A stretch of DNA of 64,000 bases, from contig JODX01000016.1 of NCBI GenBank assembly GCA_000719105.1, forward strand, positions 109,707-173,706. Reading direction: 5' to 3'. Below the pieces are notes generated by a model. The model was not told where the DNA came from, did no database searches, and was given only the letters and a program-made list of their open reading frames with translations. Shown here piece after piece: positions 1-9,237 of the stretch. Within the stretch, counting starts at the first letter, position 1. Each line of letters opens with the position of its first letter. A program made the translations under genes and the position numbers. This DNA comes from Streptomyces sclerotialus. GTDB taxonomy: Bacteria; Actinomycetota; Actinomycetes; Streptomycetales; Streptomycetaceae.

Positions 1-769
1 AGACGATCGAGGCGGCGGTGAAGATGCCCATCACGCCGAAGTTGGCGGGCGCCCAGCCGAACAGAAGCTGGATGAGGGGGGCGTGGAGTTCGCCGCCCGC
101 CTCCTGGGGCTGGGACTGCGGGATGAACGGGTCGTAGTTGGCGCTCTTGACGAAGAAGGCGCCCGCGATGATCACCACGAGGACCACGGCGACCTTGATG
201 GCGACGACCACCTGGGTGACCCGGGCCGAGAGCTTCATGCCGAGGACGAGGATGCCGGTGAGGACGAGGACCAGGGCGGCGGCGAGGATGTCGAACCCGA
301 AGCCGTCGGCGGCGTCCCGGCCGGCGAGCGCGTCCGGCAGCTGCCAGCCCGCGTTCGCCAGCAGCGAGTGGATGTAGCCGGACCAGCCGACGGCCACCAC
401 CGCCGTGCCGAGCGCGAACTCCAGGACGAGGTCCCAGCCGATGATCCAGGCGGGCAGCTCGCCGAGCGAGGCGTACGAGAAGGTGTACGCGGAGCCGGCC
501 ACCGGGAGGGTGGAGGCGAACTCGGCGTAGCAGAGCGCGGCGAGTGCGCAGACGACACCCGCCACGACGAAGGACAGGGCCACGGCGGGGCCCGCGTTGT
601 TCTTGGCGACGGTGCCGGTCAGGACGAAGATGCCGGTGCCGATGACGACACCGACGCCGAAGACCGTCAGGTCGAGGGCGGACAGGGATTTCTTGAGCGC
701 GTGTTCCGGCTCCTCGGTGTCCGCGATGGACTGCTCGACCTTCTTGGTCCGGAAGAGGGTGCTGCTCAC
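1..769 (-). CDS. APC-family amino acid permease (C-terminal part cut off by window edge)
   Basis: Cytoplasmic-membrane amino acid transporter of the APC superfamily (cationic amino acid transporter/YhdG-like subgroup). Only the first ~256 residues are in the window. A short charged N-terminus (LFRTKKVEQSIADTEE) leads into TM1 with the family signature FGVGVVIGTGIFVLTG, followed by TM2 and the AEFASTLPVAGSAYTFSY stretch typical of APC transporters; five to six hydrophobic segments are visible. The GTG start at 769 is preceded by GGAGG (776-780) at 6 nt. It lies downstream of dxs on the same strand but is separated by a strong hairpin, so it probably has its own promoter in 770-850. The family is secure; the substrate is not determinable here. 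Confidence 0.9.
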   Translation of the reverse strand, partial: MSSTLFRTKKVEQSIADTEEPEHALKKSLSALDLTVFGVGVVIGTGIFVLTGTVAKNNAGPAVALSFVVAGVVCALAALCYAEFASTLPVAGSAYTFSYASLGELPAWIIGWDLVLEFALGTAVVAVGWSGYIHSLLANAGWQLPDALAGRDAADGFGFDILAAALVLVLTGILVLGMKLSARVTQVVVAIKVAVVLVVIIAGAFFVKSANYDPFIPQSQPQEAGGELHAPLIQLLFGWAPANFGVMGIFTAASIV

Positions 770-850
770 GGCGTACCTCCCGCGCTGCGTCGTCCTCGAC
801 ATGATCGGAGGGGGCGTAGTCCGTATGCCCTGATACGGGAGGTAACACGC

Positions 851-898
851 GGATGGGCCGGTCCGACTACCGTAACGAGTAGTGGGACCGGCCCATCC
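851..898 (-). terminator. Hairpin terminator after dxs
   Basis: A perfect 14-bp inverted repeat (GGATGGGCCGGTCC at 851-864 and its complement at 885-898) with a 20-nt loop lies between the dxs stop and the permease start. It is GC-rich without a clear T tract, as is usual for Streptomyces terminators. Confidence 0.75.
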
Positions 899-969
899 GG
901 AGCAGAGGCCGCGCGGAGTCCGGGGCGGAGACCGCGGCAGCGGGCGGGTCGCCGGCCGGCCGTCGCCGG

Positions 970-2937
970 TCAGTCGCGCGCGGGCTCCACCGAGTCGACC
1001 GTCTCGGCGGCGGACCGTGCGGCGGGCGCCGTACCGCCCGTACGCAGCCGGGCGTGCGGCAGGCCGTCGAGCTGGGAGACCAGTCCGGTGACCTGGCGGG
1101 CGATGTCCGGGGCCGTCAGGCCGATCTCGGCCATGACCTCGGCGCGGGAGGCGTGGTCCAGGAAGCGCGGCGGGATGCCGAAGTCACGCAGCGGGACGTC
1201 GACGCCCGCGTCACGCAGGGCCTGCGCGATCGCCGAGCCGACACCGCCGGCCCGGCTGTTGTCCTCGACGGTGACGACCACGCGGTGCTTCTCCGCGAGC
1301 GGGGCCATCGCCTCGTCGACCGGCTTGACCCAGCGCGGGTCGACGACGGTGGTGGTGATGCCCTGCTGGTCGAGGAGGTTCGCGATCTCCAGGCACATCG
1401 GCGCGAGGGCGCCCACGGAGACGAGCAGCACGTCCGGGGTGTCCGTGCCCGGCTCGCGCAGCACGTCCATGCCGCCGACACGGCCCACCGCGGGTACGGC
1501 GGGGCCGACGGCGCCCTTGGAGAAGCGGACCACGGTCGGGGCGTCCTTCACCTGAACGGCCTCGCGCAGCTGGGCGCGGACCTGGTCGGCGTCGCGCGGG
1601 GCGGCCAGCCGCAGGCCGGGGACGACCTGGAGGATGGACATGTCCCACATGCCGTTGTGGGAGGCGCCGTCGGTGCCGGTGATGCCCGCACGGTCCAGGA
1701 CGAACGTCACTCCGCACCTGTGCAGGGCCACGTCCATGAGCACCTGGTCGAAGGCGCGGTTCAGGAAGGTGGCGTACACGGCGAAGACGGGGTGCAGGCC
1801 GCCGTGCGCGAGCCCCGCGGCCGAGACCGCGCCGTGCTGCTCGGCGATGCCGACGTCGAAGACCCGCTCCGGGAACCTCTTGGCGAACCGGTCGAGGCCG
1901 ACCGGCTGGAGCATGGCGGCCGTGATGGCGACGACGTCCTCGCGCTCCTCGCCGAGCTTGACCATCTCGTCGCCGAAGACGGAGGTCCAGTCGGCGCCGG
2001 AGGTGCTGATCGGCAGGCCCGTGTCCGGGTGGATCTTGCCGACGGCGTGGAAGCGGTCCGCCTCGTCCTGAAGGGCGGGCTGGTAGCCGCGGCCCTTCTC
2101 GGTGAGGCAGTGCACGATGACCGGGCCGCCGAAGCGCTTGGCGCGGGCCAGCGCCGACTCCAGGGCCTCGATGTCGTGGCCGTCGATGGGGCCGACGTAC
2201 TTCAGGCCCAGGTCCTCGAACATGCCCTGCGGGGCGATGAAGTCCTTCAGGCCCTTCTTCGCGCCGTGCAGGGTCTCGTACAGCGGCTTGCCCAGGACCG
2301 GCGTGCGGTCCAGGAGCTCCTTCGTACGGGCCAGGAAGCGCTCGTAGCCGTCGGTGGTGCGCAGGGTGGCGAGGTGGTTGGCGAGGCCGCCGATCGTCGG
2401 CGCGTAGGAGCGCTCGTTGTCGTTGACCACGATGACCAGGGGGCGGTCCTTGGCCTCGGCGATGTTGTTCAGCGCCTCCCAGGCCATACCGCCGGTGAGG
2501 GCGCCGTCGCCGATGACGGCGACCACGTGGTCGTCGCGTTTCCGCAGCTGGTTCGCCTTGGCCAGGCCGTCGGCCCAGCCGAGGACCGTGGAGGCGTGGG
2601 AGTTCTCGATCACGTCGTGCTCGGACTCGGCCTGCGAGGGGTAGCCGGACAGGCCGCCCTTCATCTTCAGCTTCGAGAAGTCCTGGCGGCCGGTGAGCAG
2701 CTTGTGGACGTAGGACTGGTGGCCCGTGTCAAACAGCACCTTGTCCTTCGGCGACTCGAAGACGCGGTGCAGAGCGATGGTGAGCTCGACCACACCGAGG
2801 TTCGGGCCGAGGTGGCCGCCGGTCTTGGACACCGCGTCGACCAGGAAGGTCCGGATCTCCTCTGCCAGCTGGTCGAGCTGCTCCAGGCTGAGCCGGTCCA
2901 GATCGCGCGGTCCCGTGATGCGGGTCAGCAGCGGCAC
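970..2937 (-). CDS. dxs: 1-deoxy-D-xylulose-5-phosphate synthase
   Basis: Thiamine-diphosphate enzyme that condenses pyruvate and glyceraldehyde-3-phosphate to DXP, the first step of the MEP isoprenoid pathway (also feeding thiamine and pyridoxal synthesis); cytoplasmic. It has 655 residues, full length for the family. [12 protein letters not shown] (41-52), [14 protein letters not shown] (71-84) with the catalytic His, and the ThDP motif GDG (143-145) running to NN (157-158) are all present, as is [18 protein letters not shown] in the pyrimidine-binding domain and a C-terminal transketolase domain. GTG start at 2937 with AAGGAGG 5 nt upstream. It is monocistronic, with hairpins on both sides. 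The same gene neighbours xylFGH in S. coelicolor (from memory). Confidence 0.97.
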   Translation of the reverse strand: MPLLTRITGPRDLDRLSLEQLDQLAEEIRTFLVDAVSKTGGHLGPNLGVVELTIALHRVFESPKDKVLFDTGHQSYVHKLLTGRQDFSKLKMKGGLSGYPSQAESEHDVIENSHASTVLGWADGLAKANQLRKRDDHVVAVIGDGALTGGMAWEALNNIAEAKDRPLVIVVNDNERSYAPTIGGLANHLATLRTTDGYERFLARTKELLDRTPVLGKPLYETLHGAKKGLKDFIAPQGMFEDLGLKYVGPIDGHDIEALESALARAKRFGGPVIVHCLTEKGRGYQPALQDEADRFHAVGKIHPDTGLPISTSGADWTSVFGDEMVKLGEEREDVVAITAAMLQPVGLDRFAKRFPERVFDVGIAEQHGAVSAAGLAHGGLHPVFAVYATFLNRAFDQVLMDVALHRCGVTFVLDRAGITGTDGASHNGMWDMSILQVVPGLRLAAPRDADQVRAQLREAVQVKDAPTVVRFSKGAVGPAVPAVGRVGGMDVLREPGTDTPDVLLVSVGALAPMCLEIANLLDQQGITTTVVDPRWVKPVDEAMAPLAEKHRVVVTVEDNSRAGGVGSAIAQALRDAGVDVPLRDFGIPPRFLDHASRAEVMAEIGLTAPDIARQVTGLVSQLDGLPHARLRTGGTAPAARSAAETVDSVEPARD

Positions 2938-3121
2938 CCGTGCCTCCTTGCAGTAAGAGCTGATCGAGCTATGACGGGTCTGTCGAGTCTAATGTTCCGC
3001 CGGGGAGCCCGGTGGCCGGGTTCCCGTCGTACCCGGTACCTCACGTCCCGCACCTCACGCGTACGGCCGTAGGACATCCTGCACCCGCGCTCCCGTACGG
3101 AACGTCTCCGGGGGCATGGAA

Positions 3122-3151
3122 GTGCCCGGCACCGGTGACGGTGCCGGGCAC
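3122..3151 (-). terminator. Terminator of the xylFGH operon
   Basis: A perfect 12-bp stem (GTGCCCGGCACC at 3122-3133 with its complement at 3140-3151) and a 6-nt loop lies 21 bp past the permease stop. It ends the minus-strand sugar transporter operon. Confidence 0.8.
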
Positions 3152-3172
3152 TCTCGCGAAGAACCGTAACCG

Positions 3173-4534
3173 CTACGCGCGGCCCGCCGTCTTCTGGGTC
3201 TTGCGGGTGACGGAGTCGATCACCACCGTGGTGAGCAGGACGCCCGCGGTGATCATGTACTTGACCGGCTCGGCGATGGACTCGAGCTGGAGGCCGTACT
3301 GGATCGAGACGATCACCATGACACCGAGGAGCGCGTTCCAGGTGCGGCCCCGGCCGCCGAAGAGGCTGGTGCCGCCGATGACGGCCGCGGCGATCGCGTT
3401 CATCAGCAGGTCACCGGTGCCGGCGCTCTGGTTCGCCGAGGCGATCTTGGAGGCCAGGAACAGACCGCCCATCGCCGCGAAGCCGCCGGAGATCGCGAAG
3501 ACCGAGATCCGGATCGCGGTGACGTTGATGCCCGCGCGCCGGGAGGCCTCGACGCTGCCGCCGAGCGCGAAGACCTTGCGGCCGTACGCGGTGCGGCGGA
3601 GCAGGAAGTCGGTGCCGACCAGGAACACCAGGAAGATCACCGTGGCCAGCGGCAGGCCCTTGTACTGGTTGTACATGAACGCCGCGGCGAAGGAGACCAC
3701 CGCGAGCAGCGCCGTGCGCAGGATCAGGTCGCTCATCGGCCGCGACGGGACGCCCGCGGCCTCGCGCCGGCGGTTGCCCAGGAAGCCGGTGAGGAAGAAG
3801 ATCGCGGTCACCACGGCGGCGAGGCCGTAGGCGGCGGCGATGTCCGAGAAGTTGTACGTGGTCAGCTGGCCGATCAGGCCGTCGCTGTCCAGGTTGATGG
3901 TGCCGTTCTCGCCCAGCGTCTGGAGCATGAAGCCCAGCCAGAAGAGCAGACCGGCCAGGGTGACGGCGAAGGCGGGGGCGCCGAGCACCGCGAAGAAGAA
4001 GCCGTGCAGGGCGCCGATGACGGCACCGAACGCGATCGCCGCGAGGATCGCGAGCCACTCGGGCAGGCCCTGGTTGACCGCGAGGACGGCCGCGAGCGCG
4101 CTGGACGCGCCGCTGACCGAGCCGACGGACAGGTCGATCTCGCCGAGCAGCAGCACGAAGACGATGCCGACGGAGATCATGCCCGTGCCGACCATCGTGA
4201 TGGTGATGTTGCTCAGGTTCTCCGCGGAGAGGAACGCCGAGTTCAGGCTCTGGAAGACGACGCAGATGATGATCAGGCCGACGACGACCGGGATCGAGCC
4301 CAGCTCACCGGCGCGCATCTTGCGCTTGAACTCGCCGACGTAGCCCGCCAGGCCCTGCTCGCGGACGAGGAGGCGGGGGTCGACGGCGGTGACCGCGGCG
4401 GCCGCGGCCTCGGGGTTCTCGACGGCGGGCGCGTCCTGCTTGGCCGCGCTCGTCTTCTCCACCTTCGTCTTCTGCACGTTCGTCTTCTGCGCGTCGGTCT
4501 TCTGCGCGTTCGTCGAGGTCTTGTCGGTGCTCAC
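3173..4534 (-). CDS. xylH: Xylose-type sugar ABC transporter permease
   Basis: Integral-membrane permease of the CUT2 (ribose/xylose/galactose) ABC importer class, 453 residues. The first ~75 residues are a hydrophilic, Lys/Thr-rich tail with degenerate QKT(N/D) repeats (NAQKTDAQKTNVQKTKVEKT). About ten TM segments follow, together with the AYGRKVFALGGSVEASRRAGINV cytoplasmic loop that contacts the ATPase and AAAVIGGTSLFGGRG, both hallmarks of XylH/RbsC permeases. The GTG start (4532-4534) overlaps the ATPase stop TGA (4531-4533), so translation is coupled. The operon order is binding protein, ATPase, permease. The adjacent ROK regulator and SCO6009-6011-type context point to xylose; other pentoses or hexoses remain possible. 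Confidence 0.92.
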   Translation of the reverse strand: MSTDKTSTNAQKTDAQKTNVQKTKVEKTSAAKQDAPAVENPEAAAAAVTAVDPRLLVREQGLAGYVGEFKRKMRAGELGSIPVVVGLIIICVVFQSLNSAFLSAENLSNITITMVGTGMISVGIVFVLLLGEIDLSVGSVSGASSALAAVLAVNQGLPEWLAILAAIAFGAVIGALHGFFFAVLGAPAFAVTLAGLLFWLGFMLQTLGENGTINLDSDGLIGQLTTYNFSDIAAAYGLAAVVTAIFFLTGFLGNRRREAAGVPSRPMSDLILRTALLAVVSFAAAFMYNQYKGLPLATVIFLVFLVGTDFLLRRTAYGRKVFALGGSVEASRRAGINVTAIRISVFAISGGFAAMGGLFLASKIASANQSAGTGDLLMNAIAAAVIGGTSLFGGRGRTWNALLGVMVIVSIQYGLQLESIAEPVKYMITAGVLLTTVVIDSVTRKTQKTAGRA

Positions 4535-5313
4535 TTCTTGACCTCCGCGTTCGTGCGCGCCGCACGCCGGGTCACGGCGTTGTCGGTGGCGCCGGTGATG
4601 GCGGAGATGATCTCCTCCTGCGAGGTCGACTTGACCTCGAAGACGCCGTTGTTGCGGCCGAGCCGCAGCACCGCCACCTTGTCGGCGACGGCCTTGACGT
4701 CGGCCATGTTGTGGCTGATGAGGATGACCGCGTGGCCGCGCTCGCGCAGCCGCTCGACCAGGTCGAGGACCTGGGCGGTCTGCTCCACGCCGAGGGCCGC
4801 GGTGGGCTCGTCGAGGATGACCAGCTTGGGCTCGCCGAGCATGGAGCGGGCGATGGCCACGGTCTGGCGCTGACCGCCGGAGAGCGAGGCGATCGGGATG
4901 CGGACGCTCGGGATGCGGATCGACAGCGTGGTGAGCAGGTCGCGGGCGCGCCGCTCCATCTCGACCTCGTCGAGGACGCCGAACTTCTTCAGCTCGCGGC
5001 CGAGGAAGAGGTTGCCGACGACGTCGATGTTGTCGCAGAGCGCGAGGTCCTGGTAGACCGTCGCGATGCCCAGACTCTGGGCGTCCTGGGGCTTGTTGAC
5101 CGAAACGGCCTTGCCCTCCCACTCGATGACGCCCTCATCGATGGGGTGCACGCCGGCGATCGTCTTGACCAGCGTGGACTTTCCGGCGCCGTTGTCGCCC
5201 ACCAGGGCGACCACCTCACCGGCGTGGATCTCGAGCGTGACATCGGTGAGCGCCTGAACGGCACCGAACCGCTTGGAGACCCCGCGCAACGCCAGCACGG
5301 GCGTAGCGGACAC
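4531..5313 (-). CDS. xylG: Xylose-type sugar ABC transporter ATP-binding protein
   Basis: ATPase of the CUT2-type importer, 260 residues with one nucleotide-binding domain instead of the tandem NBDs of E. coli XylG. Walker A GDNGAGKST, Q-loop YQDLALCDNIDV, signature LSGGQ, Walker B LVILDEPTAALG and H-loop ISHN are all intact. The start was set by the ribosome site: AAGGAG sits 1 nt before an in-frame ATG at 5322 but 9-10 nt before the GTG at 5313, so GTG is preferred. The stop overlaps the permease start. A hairpin-containing gap of about 270 bp separates it from the binding-protein gene upstream. Confidence 0.93.
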   Translation of the reverse strand: MSATPVLALRGVSKRFGAVQALTDVTLEIHAGEVVALVGDNGAGKSTLVKTIAGVHPIDEGVIEWEGKAVSVNKPQDAQSLGIATVYQDLALCDNIDVVGNLFLGRELKKFGVLDEVEMERRARDLLTTLSIRIPSVRIPIASLSGGQRQTVAIARSMLGEPKLVILDEPTAALGVEQTAQVLDLVERLRERGHAVILISHNMADVKAVADKVAVLRLGRNNGVFEVKSTSQEEIISAITGATDNAVTRRAARTNAEVKK

Positions 5314-5380
5314 GTGAACCATCTCCTTCGCCGCCTGACCCGGCGGGAGGTTGTGCAGAAAAGTTGGGGGGTAGTTCCGT

Positions 5381-5427
5381 CCGGCGCCCCGCACGAGCTT
5401 TGCGGGGCTGGTGACGCGGGGCGCCGG
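5381..5427 (-). promoter_or_regulatory. Intercistronic hairpin between xylF and xylG with an alternative fold
   Basis: A perfect 12-bp inverted repeat (CCGGCGCCCCGC at 5381-5392, complement at 5416-5427). The left arm can instead pair 7 bp with GCGGGGC at 5402-5408, so two mutually exclusive stems are possible. It lies 160 bp past the binding-protein stop and 70 bp before the ATPase start. Such hairpins commonly raise binding-protein mRNA relative to the membrane components; that role is inferred. Confidence 0.6.
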
Positions 5428-5587
5428 AGGAGCGTGGTGGCGGACGGGGGCCCGGGTCATGGGGCCGGTCCGCGGGGGCCGGGATGTGTACGGGGGTGCA
5501 CCGTTTCCCGGGGGAACGGGTGAGACCGGTGAACCTGGAGTTCCGTACTACCGGGGCGACTTGGTGCCGCTTACTGCTTGCTGCGTA

Positions 5588-6709
5588 CTACTTGATGCCG
5601 AGCTTGTCACAGGCCGACTTGTACTTGTCGGTGCAGATCTCGGCGGCGGTGTAGATGCCGTCCTTGATGACGGTGTCGTTGATGTTCTCCTGGGTCAGCG
5701 AGATGACCGGGACGAGCACCGACGGGACGTCCTTGGCGCTGTCGCTGGAGACCTTGTCCTTGGCGATGGAGCCGAGGTCCTCGCCCTTGGCCAGGGCGAC
5801 GGCCATCTCGGCGGCCACCTGGGCCTCCTGCGGGTAGGACTTGTAGACGCTCATGTACTGCTCGCCGGTGAGGATCCGCTGCACGCCCGCGAGTTCGGCG
5901 TCCTGGCCGGTGACCGGGATGTCGTCGATGCCCGCGGCCTTCAGGGCGGTGATGATGCCGCCCGCCATGCCGTCGTTGGCGGAGTAGACACCGTCGATCT
6001 TGCCCTTGCCGAGCGCCGAGATCGCCGACTCCATGTTGGCGTTGGCGTTGTCCGGCGACCACTCCTTGGTGTCGAACTCCTTGCCGATCTTCACCTTGCC
6101 GTCGAGGACGGAGTGGGCGCCGTCCTTGAACTGCTTGGCGTTCGGGTCGGTGACCGACCCGTTCATCATGACGATCTGGCTGTCCTCGGCCTTGTCACCC
6201 AGGGCCTTGAGCAGGGCCTCGCCCTGGGCGCGGCCGACCTCTTCGTTGTCGAACGAGGTGTAGGCGCTGATCGGGCCCTCGGCGAGGCGGTCGTAGGCGA
6301 CGACCGGGATGCCGGCGTCCTTGGCCCGCTGGACCGAGTTCTTGATCGCCTTGGCGTCCACCGCGTCCAGGATGAGCACGTCCACCTTGTTGGTGATCAT
6401 CGTGTCGACCTGCTGGGCCTGCAGGCTCGCGTCCTGGCGGGCGTTGTTGTACTCGACGGTGGCCTTGTTGTCCGTCAGCTCCTTGATCTTCTGCTCGATC
6501 AGGGGCTTGTCGAACTTCTCGTACCGGGCGTTCTTGTTCTCCGGCAGGAGCAGGCCGACCTTGATGTCGTCGCCCTTCGCAGCGCCGGAGCCGGCGGCCT
6601 TGGTGCTCTCGTCGCTCTTCGCTTCCTCAGCGCTGCCACAGGCGGCGAGGGAAACGGCCATCGCGGCACTGGCAACGGCAACGGCGGCACGACGCATACG
6701 CGTGTTCAC
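5588..6709 (-). CDS. xylF: Xylose-type sugar-binding lipoprotein
   Basis: Extracytoplasmic solute-binding lipoprotein of the periplasmic-binding-protein type I family (XylF/ChvE-like), 373 residues. A positively charged N-terminus and hydrophobic segment end in the lipobox LAAC (Cys at about 24), followed by a Lys/Glu/Ser linker and the sugar-binding fold (IKVGLLLPENKNARYEKFD, LILDAVDAKAIKNSVQRAK, GIPVVAYDRL, GVYSANDGMAGG, VTGQDAEL), motifs shared with xylose and multiple-sugar binding proteins. GTG start at 6709 with GGGAGG at 6718-6723 (8-nt spacing). It is the first gene of the operon; the ROK repressor gene lies immediately upstream on the same strand. Confidence 0.92.
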   Translation of the reverse strand: MNTRMRRAAVAVASAAMAVSLAACGSAEEAKSDESTKAAGSGAAKGDDIKVGLLLPENKNARYEKFDKPLIEQKIKELTDNKATVEYNNARQDASLQAQQVDTMITNKVDVLILDAVDAKAIKNSVQRAKDAGIPVVAYDRLAEGPISAYTSFDNEEVGRAQGEALLKALGDKAEDSQIVMMNGSVTDPNAKQFKDGAHSVLDGKVKIGKEFDTKEWSPDNANANMESAISALGKGKIDGVYSANDGMAGGIITALKAAGIDDIPVTGQDAELAGVQRILTGEQYMSVYKSYPQEAQVAAEMAVALAKGEDLGSIAKDKVSSDSAKDVPSVLVPVISLTQENINDTVIKDGIYTAAEICTDKYKSACDKLGIK

Positions 6710-6830
6710 TTCAGAAACCTCCCTGACGAGGCCGCGTCGTTGCGGCCGAGGTGGCTGGAAGTCAACTCGGCCACACGTGCGACGTCAAGAAGTAAATCCT
6801 TAACGAGATGGCAACGGTGCCATCCGTTCT
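6710..6830 (-). promoter_or_regulatory. xylF promoter region with an inverted repeat
   Basis: The gap between the ROK gene and xylF. On the minus strand it holds TTGACG-like hexamers and, at 6807-6824, the inverted repeat GATGGCA-ACGG-TGCCATC directly after the ROK stop codon. The repeat may be an operator or part of a terminator; the sequence alone does not decide. Confidence 0.45.
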
Positions 6831-8030
6831 CTAAGTGAAGGCAGGGGTGGCTGCGGGCATCGTTCCGTCCAAAAGGGTGGAATCGCCCATCTCGCTGAGT
6901 GCCAGCGCCAGGGCGCCGAGCACCTCGGCGCGGCCCCCGAGGGCCCCCGGGAGCACCGACAGATGGCGGGCGGCGCTGGGGATGGCGTACCTGCTCACGG
7001 ACTCCCTGATGGGCCCGAGGACCAGCTCACCGGCCTCGGCGAGATCGCCGCCGAGCACCACCCGGCTCGGGTTCAGCAGGTTGCAGAGATTGGCCACGCC
7101 GCTGCCGATGTGGCGGCCGACGTCGGCGATCACGCGACGGCAGCCCGGATCGCCCTCCCGGGCCAGCCTGACCACGCCCTCCATGGTCAGCTCGGTGCCG
7201 TGACTGGGCTGGAGGAGCGGCAGGACGTAGCGCGCGGCCGTGAACGTCTCCAGGCAGCCGCGGTTGCCGCAGCGGCAGACCGGGCCGGCCTCGTCCAGGG
7301 TGATGTGGCCGATCTCACCGGCCGTGCCGCCGGGGCCGCGGTAGATCTTCCCCGCGATCACCAGTCCGGCGCCGACACCGCTCGCGACCTTGATGTACGC
7401 GAGGTCCTTGACCCCTCGGCCGCTGCCCCAGACCAGCTCGCCGAGGGCGCCCAGGTTGGCGTCGTTGTCCACGTGCACGGGCACGCCGAGCCGCCCCCGC
7501 AGCTCCTCGGCGGGCCGTGCGCCGGTCCAGCCCGGCAGGATCGAGGTCGACCCGAGGGTGCCGGTCTCCACGTCGATCGGGCCGGGCACGCCGAGGCCCA
7601 CGCCCGCGATCTTGGCACGGTCGACGCCGGTGGCCGCCAGCAGCCGGTTGACCAGCTGCTCGGCCCGGTCGAAGCCCTGCGCCGCGGAGGCGTCCACGTC
7701 GAGCGGCTCGGACTCCTCGGCCAGTACCTGGTGGGCGAGATTCCCGACCGCGACGCGCAAATGCGTGTGCCCGAAGTCCACGCCGATCACGATGCCGGCG
7801 TCCCCGCTGAGCGAGACGGCGCGGGCCCGGCGGCCGCCCGCCGAGGTGGGTGTGACCTCGACCGTTCCCCCGTCCTTCAGCTCGCGGACGATATTGGAGA
7901 CCGTCGCGGCGGACAGGCCCGTCGTCCTCGCGATCTCCGCCTGCGTGAGCGACCCGGCCAGGCGTACGGCGCGTACGACCCGCTCCAGGTTGGCTCGGTG
8001 CAGCGACGACTGCGACCCCGGAGTCTCCAC
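6831..8030 (-). CDS. rok7B7: ROK-family transcriptional regulator
   Basis: Sugar-responsive DNA-binding regulator (NagC/XylR class), 399 residues. An N-terminal winged HTH (LTQAEIARTTGLSAATVSNIVREL, about 28-51) is followed by the ROK sugar-kinase-like fold, with the phosphate-binding GVDFGHTHLRVAV, the E-I-G-H motif GEIGHITL and the zinc motif CRCGNRGCLE. GTG start at 8030 with GGGAGG upstream. It stands directly between the xylFGH and ngcEFG importers, as Rok7B7 does in S. coelicolor, where this regulator controls the xylose operon and carbon repression and influences antibiotic production (known from that organism; orthology inferred from position and motifs). Confidence 0.87.
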   Translation of the reverse strand: METPGSQSSLHRANLERVVRAVRLAGSLTQAEIARTTGLSAATVSNIVRELKDGGTVEVTPTSAGGRRARAVSLSGDAGIVIGVDFGHTHLRVAVGNLAHQVLAEESEPLDVDASAAQGFDRAEQLVNRLLAATGVDRAKIAGVGLGVPGPIDVETGTLGSTSILPGWTGARPAEELRGRLGVPVHVDNDANLGALGELVWGSGRGVKDLAYIKVASGVGAGLVIAGKIYRGPGGTAGEIGHITLDEAGPVCRCGNRGCLETFTAARYVLPLLQPSHGTELTMEGVVRLAREGDPGCRRVIADVGRHIGSGVANLCNLLNPSRVVLGGDLAEAGELVLGPIRESVSRYAIPSAARHLSVLPGALGGRAEVLGALALALSEMGDSTLLDGTMPAATPAFT

Positions 8031-8173
8031 GACGAACCTCCCGCGCCCGAGGCCGCTTCAATGAGGCCCCGTCTATGTCCAACTAGTGAACTCTAAGCTG
8101 AGCCGTTCGGGTTGCCTCACGTCAAGAGGTTGAACCGGATCCAAGTAGGCGCACGGTGGGACGGCACAAGGCT

Positions 8174-8201
8174 CGCGGCCCCGGCGTCAGCCGGGGCCGC
8201 G
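8174..8201 (-). terminator. Terminator of the ngcEFG operon
   Basis: A perfect 11-bp stem (CGCGGCCCCGG at 8174-8184 and its complement at 8191-8201) with a 6-nt loop. It lies 110 bp past the last permease gene, preceded on the transcript by a GC-rich tract of degenerate CCGGA repeats (8240-8310). Confidence 0.7.
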
Positions 8202-8311
8202 TCGTCGACGGAGCGTGGCCGGGCGGGTACGGAGGCGACCTCCCGGACCTCCGGGATGTTCCGGACCTTCCGGAGCTCCGGGACGTTCCGGCCCCCGGTT
8301 CCGGCCGGCCT

Positions 8312-9235
8312 TTACTTCAGGGCCCCCGCCGTCAGTCCCGCCACCACCTGGCGCTGGAAGACGATGTACGCAGCCAGCACCGGCAGCATCGCCATCACCA
8401 GGCCCGCGAACAGTCCGGACCAGTCACCCTTGTAGCCCTGGCTGACCGCGAGCTGGACCAGGCCCTGGGTGAGGACACGCTTGTCCGGGTCGGTGTTGAG
8501 CACCGTCGGCAGCATGTACTGGTTCCACTGGCCCAGGAAGTTGAAGATGCCCACGCTGATCAGGCCCGGCTTGGCCATCGGCAGCATGATCTGGAAGAAC
8601 GTCCGGGTGTGCGAGGCACCGTCCACGAACGCCGCCTCCGCGATCGAGGTCGGCAGGGTCCGGAAGAACGCGGTCAGGAAGAACACCGTGAACGGCAGCG
8701 AGTAGGCGATGTAGACCAGGATCAGGCCGTGGACGGTGTTCAGCAGCCCCATGTTGTCGACGACGAAGAACAGCGGGACCAGCGCGAGCATGATCGGGAA
8801 GCTCATGCCGCCGATGAACAGGAAGTAGATGAAGCGGTTGCCCGGGAAGTCGAACCGGGCCAGCACGTACGCCGCCATCGAGCCGAGCACCAGCGTGCCG
8901 ACGAGCGAGCCGCCCACCACCAGGATGGTGTTGAAGAAGTAGTCGCCCATGTGGGCCTGGGTCCAGGCCCGCGACCAGTTGTCGAAGTGCAGCGTGTCCG
9001 GCAGCGACCACGGCGAGCTGAAGATGGAGCGGTCGTCCTTGAAGGAGGTCATCACCGCCCACAGCAGCGGCAGGACCACCATGATCGCCCAGATGACCAG
9101 GACGCCGTGCGAGAAGACGTTGAGGACGGCGCCCTCCTTCTTCTCCTTCGGCGGCGGGCCGGCGGGGGCGTCCACCTTGCTGATGGTCGCACCGGACTCG
9201 GCCGGCACGGGGGCGGTGGCTTCGGTCGTCTTCAT
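8312..9235 (-). CDS. ngcG: Carbohydrate ABC transporter permease, MalG type (NgcG-like)
   Basis: Second permease of a CUT1 importer, 307 residues. After a ~35-residue hydrophilic N-terminus there are six TM segments and, in the fifth cytoplasmic loop, the EAA motif EAAFVDGASHTRTFFQIMLPMAKPG. The ATG start at 9235 is only 2 nt past the stop of the preceding permease. No ATPase gene is present in the operon; in Streptomyces the shared ATPase MsiK usually energises such importers (known from the family). Position and gene order match NgcG of S. olivaceoviridis and S. coelicolor. Confidence 0.88.
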   Translation of the reverse strand: MKTTEATAPVPAESGATISKVDAPAGPPPKEKKEGAVLNVFSHGVLVIWAIMVVLPLLWAVMTSFKDDRSIFSSPWSLPDTLHFDNWSRAWTQAHMGDYFFNTILVVGGSLVGTLVLGSMAAYVLARFDFPGNRFIYFLFIGGMSFPIMLALVPLFFVVDNMGLLNTVHGLILVYIAYSLPFTVFFLTAFFRTLPTSIAEAAFVDGASHTRTFFQIMLPMAKPGLISVGIFNFLGQWNQYMLPTVLNTDPDKRVLTQGLVQLAVSQGYKGDWSGLFAGLVMAMLPVLAAYIVFQRQVVAGLTAGALK

Positions 9236-9237
9236 GA

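Noticed and set aside
83..3072. Long plus-strand open frames opposite the permease and dxs genes
   Set aside because: High-GC DNA leaves antisense frames open. These have Arg/Gly/Asp-rich composition without domains or ribosome sites, and the minus strand encodes clear families.
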